The notes beneath the pieces are model-generated. The model was given only the letters and a program-made list of their open reading frames with translations, was not told the origin of the DNA and searched no databases. A program made the translations under genes and the position numbers. From the NCBI RefSeq assembly GCF_018596335.1, contig NZ_JAHEPS010000001.1, positions 744,001-808,000 of the forward strand: 64,000 nucleotides of DNA. Reading direction: 5' to 3'. Origin of the DNA: Shewanella jiangmenensis (GTDB taxonomy: Bacteria; Pseudomonadota; Gammaproteobacteria; Enterobacterales; Shewanellaceae). Below are positions 8,423-17,298 of the stretch, in pieces. Position 1 is the first letter of the stretch; each line of letters starts with the position of its first letter.

Positions 8423-9673
8423 ATGCAATTTGAAGAATTCCAACTGGACCCGAGCCTGCTCGAGTCGCTGAAAGCTATGGGACACAAGTCCCCAACCACC
8501 ATTCAACGCATGACCATTCCGCTTGCCATGGAAGCCAGGGATATTCTGGCGCGCGCCCCTACCGGTACCGGCAAAACCGCGAGTTTCCTGCTGCCTGCGC
8601 TGCAGCACCTGATTGATTTCCCACGCCGCCGTCAAGGTCAGGCCAGGGTGCTGGTGCTTACCCCAACCCGCGAGCTGGCAAGCCAAATTCATCGCTATGC
8701 CTGCCATCTGGCAACCCACCTTGAGCTCGACATCAAGCTTATCACCGGCGGTGTGCCCTACGGCCCGCAGGAAGAGATGCTGCGCGGCAACGTCGATATT
8801 CTGGTGGCAACGCCCGGCCGTTTGCTTGAATACCTCGACAAGGGCAAGTTCACCGCCGAGATGGTTGAAGTGCTGGTGATTGATGAAGCCGACCGTATGC
8901 TCGACATGGGTTTTGGCGAAGTGGTGAAAACCCTTTCCAAGGAAGCCCGCGATCGCAAACAGGCGATGCTGTTTTCGGCCACCCTCGAAGGCGGCGGTGT
9001 GGGCAGCTTTGCCCGTGAGCTGCTGAACGAGCCTGTGTTTGTCGAATCCGAGCCACCGCGCAGCGAAAAGGCCAAAATCCATCAGTGGATCCACCTTGCC
9101 GACGACAAAAACCACAAGTTTGCCCTGCTGTGTCACCTGCTGAAGCAGGAAGACGTGAAGCGCGCCATCGTATTCTGTAAGACCCGCGATATTGTTGCCT
9201 CACTCGAAGGCCAACTGCAGCAGGCCGGCATCGTCTGCGCCTTTATGCGCGGCGATATGGATCAGAAAAAACGCTTCCAGGCACTGGGCCGCTTTACCAA
9301 GGGCGAAGTGAATGTGCTGCTGGCCACCGACGTGGCCGCCCGTGGTATCGATATCGATGACATCACCCACGTGATTAACTTCGACATGCCACGCTCTGCC
9401 GACGTATACGTGCACCGCATCGGCCGCACCGGCCGCGCCGGCGCCAAGGGCACCGCCATTTCGCTGGTTGAAGCCCACGACATGCAGGTGCTTGGCAAGG
9501 TTGAGCGTTATATCGAGCAGCCGCTGAAGCGGCGCGTCATCGAAGAGCTGCGCCCCAAACACAAAGAGGCCAAGGTGCCGGGCAAGAAAAAGGTCAAAGG
9601 TAAAGACGCCAAGGCCAAGCCGAAAAAGCCAAAGAAGCCGAAAAAACCAGCTGAAAAAGCGGCAAAAGTGTAA
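8423..9673 (+). CDS. srmB: DEAD-box ATP-dependent RNA helicase SrmB
   Basis: SrmB helps early 50S ribosome assembly by remodelling 23S rRNA. The 416 residues contain the Q motif (T-T-I-Q), Walker A A-P-T-G-T-G-K-T (about 45-52), P-T-R-E-L-A, D-E-A-D (about 154-157), S-A-T, and H-R-I-G-R-T-G-R. The stretch L-F-S-A-T-L-E-G and the closing P-I/L-K-x-R-V-I-E/D-E-L-R-P-K are shared with E. coli SrmB rather than RhlE, RhlB or CsdA-type helicases. The tail is lysine-rich, with K-P-K repeats for RNA contact. AGGAAAG precedes the ATG. It has its own promoter and a strong terminator. Confidence 0.93.
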   Translation: MQFEEFQLDPSLLESLKAMGHKSPTTIQRMTIPLAMEARDILARAPTGTGKTASFLLPALQHLIDFPRRRQGQARVLVLTPTRELASQIHRYACHLATHLELDIKLITGGVPYGPQEEMLRGNVDILVATPGRLLEYLDKGKFTAEMVEVLVIDEADRMLDMGFGEVVKTLSKEARDRKQAMLFSATLEGGGVGSFARELLNEPVFVESEPPRSEKAKIHQWIHLADDKNHKFALLCHLLKQEDVKRAIVFCKTRDIVASLEGQLQQAGIVCAFMRGDMDQKKRFQALGRFTKGEVNVLLATDVAARGIDIDDITHVINFDMPRSADVYVHRIGRTGRAGAKGTAISLVEAHDMQVLGKVERYIEQPLKRRVIEELRPKHKEAKVPGKKKVKGKDAKAKPKKPKKPKKPAEKAAKV

Positions 9674-9681
9674 CTTTCAAT

Positions 9682-9710
9682 GAAGAGGCCTGAGGGCCTC
9701 TTCTTTTTTT
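9682..9710 (+). terminator. srmB terminator
   Basis: GAAGAGGCC pairs with GGCCTCTTC across a 4-nt loop, followed by seven T residues. It begins 9 bp after the srmB stop codon. Confidence 0.92.
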
Positions 9711-9843
9711 CTTTCTTTACCAATCACTTCCCATCAGCTGCCACGCAAGATCCAGATACATTTGTGTTACAAAAACTGATTGGTATCAGAGGCCGCATTT
9801 GGTAACTTAGCCAGCGTTACCTGTTAATGGAAAAGCGGGCCCT

Positions 9844-11049
9844 ATGAGTACTATTGTCAGACGTTCACTCCCTTTCATCATCCTTGTGCTGTTTTTGATA
9901 GCCGCAGTCGCCCTGATGGCGACCCGCGAGGCGCCGGAGCAAAAGGCCGAAGAAGCCGCCCTGCCACTGATTGAAGTGATGCAGGTGCAGCAGGAAACCC
10001 TGTCACTGAACCTGCCATCCTACGGCGTGGTCAACCCCAAGCACAAAACCCAGTTGGTGGCCGAAGTGCAGGGACGGCTGCTCAGCGTATCGGCTAACTT
10101 TGTGGCCGGTGGCGTAGTAAAAAAAGGTGATGAGCTGGCGGTGATTGAACCGTCTGACTATCAAGCCGATTTGATGCAGGCCGAAGCAAGCCTTGCTCAG
10201 GCAACCGCCGCACTGAATGAAGAAATTGCCCGCGGCGAAGTGGCCAAAACCGAGTTCAAAGGTTACGACAAGGGCGTACCGCCTGAGCTTGGTCTGCGTA
10301 TTCCGCAGCTGAAAAAAGAGCAGGCCAACGTTAAGTTTGCCGAAGCCGCCCTTGAGCGCGCCAAACGCAACCTCGCCCGCACCGTTATCCGTGCCCCCTT
10401 CGATGGCATAGTCAAAGGCCGCAATGTGGATCTGGGTCAGTACGTGACCATGGGCACCAAGCTTGGCGATTTGTACGACACCGGCATCGCCGAAATCCGT
10501 CTGCCGCTGGCCAATGCCGATTTGGCCTACCTTGAGTCAGTCGAAAAGCCCGACACTGAAGTGACCCTCACCGCCTCCCTCGCCGGCCGCGAAGTGAGCT
10601 GGAAAGGCGACATAGTCCGCAGCGAAGGCATGATAGATGAAGGCAACCGCATGGTGTATCTGGTGGCCGAGGTGAAAGACCCATATCTGCGTAACAACAA
10701 GGCTCAGGGCGAGCTGCCGCTTAAGTTTGGCACCTTCGTCAACGCCGTTATCAAGGGCCGCAGTGCCGGTGGCATAGTGAAATTGCCGCGTCACATAGTG
10801 CGCGACCACAAGGTGCCCGTGGTACTGCCGGACAATAAACTGGAGCTGCGCCACGTCAATGTGGTGCGCGCCGATGTGGAATTTGCCTACATCAAAGACA
10901 GCCTCAAAAGCGGCGAGCGCGTGGCGCTGACCAACGTCGGCAGCCTGGGTACAGGTCAGCTGGTCAAGGTTCAGGGCGACGAGACCAAGCCAAGCAGCAA
11001 ACAAGACACCCCGGCTGAAGAGCGTCTGGCACAGGCAGGGGACAAGTAA
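9844..11049 (+). CDS. RND efflux periplasmic adaptor subunit (HlyD/membrane-fusion family)
   Basis: This adaptor bridges an inner-membrane RND pump to an outer-membrane channel. The 401 residues start with a short cytoplasmic tip and one membrane anchor (about residues 9-26). Next come the lipoyl half-motifs flanking a coiled-coil hairpin (A-E-V-Q-G-R-L-L-S-V and later R-A-P-F-D-G-I-V-K-G-R), a beta-barrel domain and a membrane-proximal domain. R-A-P-F-D-G is the family signature. Its stop overlaps the next start by one base (TAATG), so translation is coupled to the pump. No outer-membrane factor gene is adjacent, so a TolC-like channel encoded elsewhere is implied. The substrate cannot be read from sequence. 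Confidence 0.9.
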   Translation: MSTIVRRSLPFIILVLFLIAAVALMATREAPEQKAEEAALPLIEVMQVQQETLSLNLPSYGVVNPKHKTQLVAEVQGRLLSVSANFVAGGVVKKGDELAVIEPSDYQADLMQAEASLAQATAALNEEIARGEVAKTEFKGYDKGVPPELGLRIPQLKKEQANVKFAEAALERAKRNLARTVIRAPFDGIVKGRNVDLGQYVTMGTKLGDLYDTGIAEIRLPLANADLAYLESVEKPDTEVTLTASLAGREVSWKGDIVRSEGMIDEGNRMVYLVAEVKDPYLRNNKAQGELPLKFGTFVNAVIKGRSAGGIVKLPRHIVRDHKVPVVLPDNKLELRHVNVVRADVEFAYIKDSLKSGERVALTNVGSLGTGQLVKVQGDETKPSSKQDTPAEERLAQAGDK

Positions 11050-14000
11050 TGGACACCCAAAAAGGCATTATTGCGTGGTTTGCCCGCAACAGTGTGGCGG
11101 CAAACCTGCTGATGTTTGTGCTGCTGATTGGCGGCCTGTTCAGCACCCAAATCATCAATAAAGAAATTTTCCCAAGCTTTGAGCTCAACCTGCTGCAAAT
11201 TTCGGTGGCTTACCCCGGCGCCGCGCCTCAGGAAATCGAAGAAGGGATCAACATCAAAATCGAAGAAGCCATTCAGGATGTCAGCGGCATCAAGAAGGTA
11301 ACATCGGTGGCGAGCGACGGCGTGGGCAACATCACCATCGAGGTGGAAAACGGTGTCGATGCCAAAACCGTGCTCGATGAAGCCAAGCTGCGTATCGATG
11401 CCATTGCCACCTTTCCGGCCAACATCGAAAAACCCAACATCTTTCAGATTAAGCCAGAAAACAACGTGATTTGGCTGTCGATATATGGCGATATCAACGC
11501 CCACGAGATGAAAGAGCTGGCGAAAAACATTCGTGATGAAGTCGCCGCCCTGCCCTCGGTGACCCGCGCCAAACTGAGCGGCGCCCGCGACTATGAAATC
11601 GGCATTGAGGTATCTGAAGATAAACTGCGTGAATATGGCCTTACCTTTACCCAGGTGGCGATGGCGGTGCAAAACTCCTCCCTCGATTTGCCGGGCGGTG
11701 CCATTCGCGCCGAAGATGGTGACATTTTGCTGCGCACCAAGGGTCAGGCTTATACCGGCGATGACTTTTCCAGCATAGTGGTGGCAACCGGGCTCGATGG
11801 CAGCCGGGTGATGCTAAGCGATGTCGCCAACATCAAGGATGACTTCGAAGAGCGTCTCGATTACACCCGCTTTAACGGCAAACCGGCTGTGATAGTCGAG
11901 GTGCTGAGCGTTGAAGATCAGGACGCAGTGGCCATTGCCACCGAGGTGAAAAACTATATTACCGAGCGCAAGCTCAGCCTGCCCGCCGGCGCCGAGCTCG
12001 ACTACTGGGGCGATTTGACCCACTACCTCAAGGGTCGTCTCAACATGATGCTGTCGAACATGTTGATGGGCGCGGCACTGGTGTTTGTCATTCTGGCGCT
12101 GTTCCTTGACCTTAAGCTTGCCTTCTGGGTAATGGTGGGCATCCCGGTGTGCTTCCTTGGCACCCTGCTGCTGATGCCGATGCAGCCTTTCGGGCTCACC
12201 ATCAATATGCTCACCCTGTTCGCCTTTATTTTGGTGCTCGGGATCCTGGTGGACGACGCAATTGTGATTGGCGAGAGCGTGCACACCGAGGTGGAGCGCC
12301 ACGGCCACAGCATGGATAACGTTATTCGCGGCGCGCAAAAGGTCGCCATGCCGGCCACCTTCGGCGTACTCACCACTATTGCCGCCTTTATCCCCATGCT
12401 GATGGTGGATGGCCCGATGGGCATCATCTGGAAATCCATCGGCATGGTGGTGATTCTGTGTCTGGCATTTTCGCTGGTCGAATCCAAGCTCATTCTGCCC
12501 GCGCACCTTGCCCACATGAAGGTGAACACCCAGCCGCCAAGCGGGCCTTTTGGCCGCTTTAAAGCTCGCTTCAACGAAAAAGTCGCGCACTTTATTCACC
12601 ACAGTTACAAACACTTCCTCGAGCGCGCCATCCGTAACCGCTACAACTGGCTGGCAGGCTTTGTGGGTGTGCTGATCCTCGCGATTGCGCTGGTTGCCAG
12701 CGGCAAGGTGCGCTGGGTGTTCTTCCCCAGCATCCCTTCTGACTTTGTGCAGGTTAACCTGACCATGGAAGAAGGCACTTCGGAAGAAACCACCCTAAAA
12801 GCGCTGCAGCAGATTGAAGATGCGCTGTACCGCATGAACGGTGAAATGGAGCAAAAATACGGTGCACCTGTGGTCAAGCACAGCTTTTTTGCCCTTAACT
12901 CCCGAACCAGCGCCTTTATTTTTGCCGAGCTGACCAAGGGCGAAGACCGCGAGCTTGACGGCACATCCATTACCGAAGCCTGGCGCGAAGCCGTGCCTGA
13001 ACTGGTTGGCATGAAAAAGCTCACCATGAATGCCACCACAGGCGATGGCGGCGGCGATGTGGCGTTTCGTCTGCAATCGAGCGACCTTGAGCAGCTGGCG
13101 CTGGCCGCCAAAGAGCTTAAAGCCAAACTGGCAAGCTACGAGGGCCTTTATGATATTGCCGACAATTACTCCTCCGGCAGCCATGAAATTCGTCTTAAAA
13201 TTCGCCCCGAAGCCGAAGCGCTGGGTCTGACCCTGTCGGATCTTGCCCGTCAGGTACGGTACGGCTTTTACGGCTATGAAGCGCAGCGGATTTTGCGTAA
13301 CAAGGAAGAAGTGAAGGTGATGGTGCGCTATCCGCTGGATCAGCGCCGCACCGTAGGCCACCTTGAAAGCATGCTCATCCGCACCCCAAATGGCCAGGCG
13401 GTACCCTTTGCCAATGTGGCCGAAATTGAAGTGGGCGATTCTTACTCCGCCATCACCCGGGTAGATGGCCGCCGCGCCATCAGCATCACCGCCAGTGCCA
13501 ACAAGGACAAGGTGGAGCCGGGCAAGATAGTCAGGGAAATCGAACAGGAGTTTATTCCGCAGCTCAAGCAAAAGTATCCGCACATTTCCACTGCGCTCGA
13601 CGGTCAGAGCCAGGAAGAAGCCAGTGCCATTTTCAGCCTGCTGCAGGGGCTCTTTTTCGCGCTCTTTACCATCTATGCGCTGATGGCAATCCCGCTTAAA
13701 TCCTACAGCCAGCCGATGATCATCATGTCGGTCATCCCCTTTGGCATGATTGGTGCCATCGTCGGCCATCTGGTGCTGGGACTGTCGTTAAGCGTGCTCA
13801 GTTTGTGCGGCATTATCGCCCTTGCCGGGGTGGTGGTGAACGACTCGCTGATTTTGGTGGACTTTGTAAACCGTGCCCGGGAGCAGGGTTACTCTATCCG
13901 TGATGCGGCCATTAATGCCGGTTGCTATCGCTTCCGCGCCATTATCCTGACCTCGCTCACCACCTTCTTCGGTCTGGTACCTATTATCCTTGAGCGCAGT

Positions 14001-14252
14001 CTGCAGGCGCAGATTGTTATCCCCATGGCCACTTCGCTCGCCTTCGGGATCCTGTTCTCCACCGTGGTGACGCTTATCCTGGTGCCGCTGCTGTACGTTA
14101 TTCTGGCGGACATGAGTGCCCTGTGGCGCCGCTTCTTCAACTGGTGGTGGCGCCCACAAGCCCAGCCTGCCCATCTGGTTTCAGACGCTGTGGCCAACAC
14201 AGCATCTGAGCGTTCGCCTGACGCAGAGCCCGGCAAGCTCAGGATTGATTAA
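11049..14252 (+). CDS. RND efflux transporter permease subunit (AcrB/HAE1-like superfamily)
   Basis: This is a proton-driven inner-membrane pump, working as a trimer with the preceding adaptor. The 1067-residue length, the N-terminal helix followed by a large periplasmic loop, a repeated second half and about twelve transmembrane segments are typical. The proton-relay motif in TM4 reads G-I-L-V-D-D-A-I-V-I-G-E, and P-G-x-x-P-Q-E-I-E follows the first helix. The divergent sequence suggests one of the poorly characterised RND subfamilies common in Shewanella and Vibrio rather than AcrB itself. A terminator follows at 14291. The substrate is unknown. Confidence 0.93.
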   Translation: MDTQKGIIAWFARNSVAANLLMFVLLIGGLFSTQIINKEIFPSFELNLLQISVAYPGAAPQEIEEGINIKIEEAIQDVSGIKKVTSVASDGVGNITIEVENGVDAKTVLDEAKLRIDAIATFPANIEKPNIFQIKPENNVIWLSIYGDINAHEMKELAKNIRDEVAALPSVTRAKLSGARDYEIGIEVSEDKLREYGLTFTQVAMAVQNSSLDLPGGAIRAEDGDILLRTKGQAYTGDDFSSIVVATGLDGSRVMLSDVANIKDDFEERLDYTRFNGKPAVIVEVLSVEDQDAVAIATEVKNYITERKLSLPAGAELDYWGDLTHYLKGRLNMMLSNMLMGAALVFVILALFLDLKLAFWVMVGIPVCFLGTLLLMPMQPFGLTINMLTLFAFILVLGILVDDAIVIGESVHTEVERHGHSMDNVIRGAQKVAMPATFGVLTTIAAFIPMLMVDGPMGIIWKSIGMVVILCLAFSLVESKLILPAHLAHMKVNTQPPSGPFGRFKARFNEKVAHFIHHSYKHFLERAIRNRYNWLAGFVGVLILAIALVASGKVRWVFFPSIPSDFVQVNLTMEEGTSEETTLKALQQIEDALYRMNGEMEQKYGAPVVKHSFFALNSRTSAFIFAELTKGEDRELDGTSITEAWREAVPELVGMKKLTMNATTGDGGGDVAFRLQSSDLEQLALAAKELKAKLASYEGLYDIADNYSSGSHEIRLKIRPEAEALGLTLSDLARQVRYGFYGYEAQRILRNKEEVKVMVRYPLDQRRTVGHLESMLIRTPNGQAVPFANVAEIEVGDSYSAITRVDGRRAISITASANKDKVEPGKIVREIEQEFIPQLKQKYPHISTALDGQSQEEASAIFSLLQGLFFALFTIYALMAIPLKSYSQPMIIMSVIPFGMIGAIVGHLVLGLSLSVLSLCGIIALAGVVVNDSLILVDFVNRAREQGYSIRDAAINAGCYRFRAIILTSLTTFFGLVPIILERSLQAQIVIPMATSLAFGILFSTVVTLILVPLLYVILADMSALWRRFFNWWWRPQAQPAHLVSDAVANTASERSPDAEPGKLRID

Positions 14253-14290
14253 GCATCCGTAATACCGCAAGCAATGCCAGTGATTTAGAC

Positions 14291-14318
14291 AAAAGGGAGA
14301 GCCAGGCTCTCCCTTTTT
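14291..14318 (+). terminator. terminator of the RND efflux operon
   Basis: AAAAGGGAGAGCC-A-GGCTCTCCCTTTTT: a near-perfect long stem with a one-base centre and a U-tract, 38 bp after the pump stop codon. The tight centre will open to a small loop. Confidence 0.85.
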
Positions 14319-14389
14319 GATCGAGCAAACAGTTCGCTGGATAAGCCCCTGTTACACTGCCAACATTGTCAATCTGCCGGTTTGTTGCC

Positions 14390-14995
14390 ATGCCCGGTTC
14401 CGCCACCCTGGTGTATGACATACGCCAAAGCCGCTATCTCAACATCACCGGCCGCTGCACCCTTCGCTGCGGCTTTTGCCCCAAGCAGCAAGGCAGCCGC
14501 GAGCTGCATCAATATCAGCTGGCGCTGGACAGCCAGCCAAGCGCTGCTGACATCATCCCACTCCTTGGTGAGGTAACTGACTTTGATGAATATGTGTTTT
14601 GCGGCTACGGCGAGCCGACGCTGAACCTTGAAACCCTGCTTGCGACCGCGCGGGAGATAAAAGCACGCGGCGGCAAGGTGCGGGTTAACACCGACGGCCT
14701 TGGCAACCTGTTTCACCGGCGCAATATCCTGCCTGAGCTCGCAGACTGCGTGGAGGCCCTGTCGGTCTCCCTCAACGCCCAGGACGAAGCGACCTATATC
14801 CGTCACTGCCGCCCCAAACTCAAGGGCTCCTGGCAGGCGGTCAATGCCTTTATCCGCGAGGCGCCAAGGCATATTGCAAAGGTCGAGGTGTCAGCCATCG
14901 ACGGGCTTGACGGCGTGGATATCGCTGCCTGTCGCGCGCTTGTGCTTGCGGCAGGTTGCCAGTTCAAATACCGCAAGCTCGATGTGCTGGGTTAA
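14390..14995 (+). CDS. radical SAM protein, TatD-family-associated type
   Basis: The 201-residue product has the radical SAM cluster motif C-T-L-R-C-G-F-C (C-x3-C-x2-C) near the N-terminus, preceded by S-R-Y-L-N-I-T-G-R, and the SAM-binding G-Y-G-E-P-T-L. R-Y-L-N-I-T-x-R-C-T-L-R-C and the small size match a family usually described as TatD-linked radical SAM proteins, whose reaction is unknown. I chose ATG 14390; an in-frame TTG at 14366 would add eight residues. Neither has a clear ribosome-binding site. No tatD-type nuclease gene is adjacent here. Assignment to the subfamily is from memory of its sequence pattern. Confidence 0.8.
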   Translation: MPGSATLVYDIRQSRYLNITGRCTLRCGFCPKQQGSRELHQYQLALDSQPSAADIIPLLGEVTDFDEYVFCGYGEPTLNLETLLATAREIKARGGKVRVNTDGLGNLFHRRNILPELADCVEALSVSLNAQDEATYIRHCRPKLKGSWQAVNAFIREAPRHIAKVEVSAIDGLDGVDIAACRALVLAAGCQFKYRKLDVLG

Positions 14996-15045
14996 GGCGA
15001 GCACCAACCTTATCTGCCCTGTATCCTAAATCGAATCGTGTTAAC

Positions 15046-17298
15046 ATGTTGGCCAACATCCGCCGACACCTATTTTTCATGCTGAAACCCAACTCAGGAT
15101 TGTCCCCATCCCTTTCGCTTTTGGCCGATTCCCAGGGCGTGCGCTGGTCCCATCAGCGTATTCTGGCGCTTTCAAGCCAGTTGGCGATGCTGGTGATAAG
15201 CGTGGTGTTGGTGGTCAATGTCAGCATTACCCTCGGCGAGCGGCGGCTGCAGGAAGAGTGGGCAACCCAGAGATACAGCGAGCTGCAAACAGTCGGCGCC
15301 ATGATTGCCGACAAGGTCACTTTCCAGCAATTCCGCACCCAAACCTTCGCCCGTGGTGAGCTCTTGCGCCAGTACATGGAAAGCGGCGATGAGCAGCTCA
15401 AGCAAAAATTGCTGCTGCAGTGGACGGCGCTGCAAAAGAACATGCCGGAGCTGATGGGCATTGCCCTGTTCAATACCAAGGGCGAGTTCCTGTTTGCCTC
15501 AACCGATCTCTTTGGACGCCAGACCCTGCCACCTTCGCTGCTTGGCGGCGCACGCAATATGGGCGGCAATGAGATTTACAGCTCGCCGATGGAGTTTTTG
15601 TCGGTCAATGGCGGCCTTGAGCCATACATGTATCAGCTGGCCTGGCTTGAAAACCCGGATCAGAGCGTGCGCGGTTATCTGGTGACTTACAACTCGATGC
15701 TGCGCACCCTCGAGATGATAAAGCCCGCACTCAGCGCCGGTCAGTCGCCGATGATGATGTTCGACACCCAGGGCCTGATGTACGCCGGTGCCACCGATGC
15801 GCCGCTGCCGCGCCTGCCAGAGTCCCTCAACGCCAGTCTGCGCCAGAGCTATCCCGCGCTGTGGCGCCAGATGGCTATGAGTAACTTTGGTCAGTTTCAT
15901 GGCGACGATGCGACCTTCGTGTACCTTAAGGTCGATTTGACCACCCAGTACGAAACCCGCCGCGAATACTTTTTGGTGTCTTATATCCGTAACGACGATA
16001 TCGCCGCCCGTTTTGCCCGCTGGCAGACCATTTTGATTGTCGGCGCCGCCATCATGACGCTGCTCGCCAGCGCCGCGCTGATTTTGGTGCACCTGTACCG
16101 GATGGAGCAGCGCGCCCGCTTTAACAGCATTCAGCTGGCGGCTGATCTTTTTACCGGCGATGAGGGGCTGCTGCTGGTGAATGATGCAGGCAGGGTGCTC
16201 AGTGCCAACCGCAAGGCCGGACAGCTGCTAAGCCTTGAAGCAACCCAACTGACCGACCGCAGTCTGCAGCGCTGCCTGCAGCTGGATGATGCTGAATATC
16301 AGCAAATCGTGGAGCGCACCAAAACCAAGGGCGAGTGGCAGGGCGAGCTTAAACTCGATACCAGCCCCTCAGCCACCATTCGGGTGCAGCTGCGCTTTAC
16401 CCACGCCAATCGCGACAAACAGCAGTATTTTCTGGCCGAGCTTACCGACATCAGTGAGCTCAGTGAATGCCGCAAAGAAGAATCACTGCAGCGGCTTTTG
16501 GCCGACAGCGCCGTCGCCACAGCCCTGACCCTGGCCGACGGAACCCTGCTCAAGCACAACAGCGCCTTTGAGCAGCTCCTTGATGGGGTTGAAATTCAGG
16601 ATGCCAACCTCACTGAATTGCTCGAAAACGACCTGGGTAACCAATGGCCGCGCATCACCCAGATGGTGGCGATGCAAGGCAGCTGGCAAGGGCAAATTCT
16701 GTGCTCCAGCAGCGCCGCCAGTTGCCTGCAGGCAACACTCAAGGGGCATCTGGATGAAGAAGGGGAAATCGAATATCTGGTCTGTACGCTCGAGCAGGCG
16801 GCGCGCGCACCGCGCGGACGCGACAATGGCCAGCTTATTCCCAACCGCAGCACCATTCTGGCCAATATCGAGGATTTATCTCGCTATTTCGACGCCCTGA
16901 CCGACAGTGGCCGCAGCGGGGCCTGCCTGATGCTGATGGACATAAGCCCAGCCGGAATGCTGAGCCACATGAGTGACATAGGCCAGCTCGAGAAGCGCCA
17001 GCAGGAAGTGGAAATGCACCTGCTGCGGGAGCTGCCGACCAACTTCCAGATTTCACACTGGCAGCTTGGCAAGCTGGTCATCATACTGCCCCACACGGAT
17101 GCCACCGAGGCGCACCGCTATGCCACGGAATCCATGGAGCAGCTTGGCAGCCATGGCCTCAGCGAAGGGATTTGTATCGGCATTGCGTCTTATCAGAGCG
17201 GCCAGGACTTGGAAGCCTTTATCAGCCATGCCGAAATCGCCCTGAAACGGGCCAAGCAGACGGGCGATCAGAAAATCTGTCAGGCCTTTACCCGCTGA
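15046..17298 (+). CDS. membrane sensor protein with PAS-like region and a degenerate GGDEF domain
   Basis: From ATG 15046 the protein has 750 residues. A first transmembrane segment (about 40-60) is followed by a periplasmic sensor region to about residue 320, a second transmembrane segment (about 325-350), two PAS-like regions and a C-terminal GGDEF-type fold. The last starts with L-I-P-N-R-S-T-I, matching L-x-N-R of GGDEF proteins. At the active loop the sequence is H-W-Q-L-G-K-L-V-I-I-L-P instead of R-x-G-G-D-E-F, so cyclase activity is not expected. G-I-A-S-Y and the closing A-L-x-x-A-K fit the fold. No good ribosome-binding site is visible; an upstream TTG frame overlapping the radical SAM gene and ATG 15079 are alternatives. 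Its end overlaps the convergent next gene by 11 bp. Confidence 0.8.
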   Translation: MLANIRRHLFFMLKPNSGLSPSLSLLADSQGVRWSHQRILALSSQLAMLVISVVLVVNVSITLGERRLQEEWATQRYSELQTVGAMIADKVTFQQFRTQTFARGELLRQYMESGDEQLKQKLLLQWTALQKNMPELMGIALFNTKGEFLFASTDLFGRQTLPPSLLGGARNMGGNEIYSSPMEFLSVNGGLEPYMYQLAWLENPDQSVRGYLVTYNSMLRTLEMIKPALSAGQSPMMMFDTQGLMYAGATDAPLPRLPESLNASLRQSYPALWRQMAMSNFGQFHGDDATFVYLKVDLTTQYETRREYFLVSYIRNDDIAARFARWQTILIVGAAIMTLLASAALILVHLYRMEQRARFNSIQLAADLFTGDEGLLLVNDAGRVLSANRKAGQLLSLEATQLTDRSLQRCLQLDDAEYQQIVERTKTKGEWQGELKLDTSPSATIRVQLRFTHANRDKQQYFLAELTDISELSECRKEESLQRLLADSAVATALTLADGTLLKHNSAFEQLLDGVEIQDANLTELLENDLGNQWPRITQMVAMQGSWQGQILCSSSAASCLQATLKGHLDEEGEIEYLVCTLEQAARAPRGRDNGQLIPNRSTILANIEDLSRYFDALTDSGRSGACLMLMDISPAGMLSHMSDIGQLEKRQQEVEMHLLRELPTNFQISHWQLGKLVIILPHTDATEAHRYATESMEQLGSHGLSEGICIGIASYQSGQDLEAFISHAEIALKRAKQTGDQKICQAFTR

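Noticed and set aside
12795..13769. 324-codon minus-strand frame inside the RND pump
   Set aside because: Shadow of a strongly conserved permease; no ribosome-binding site.
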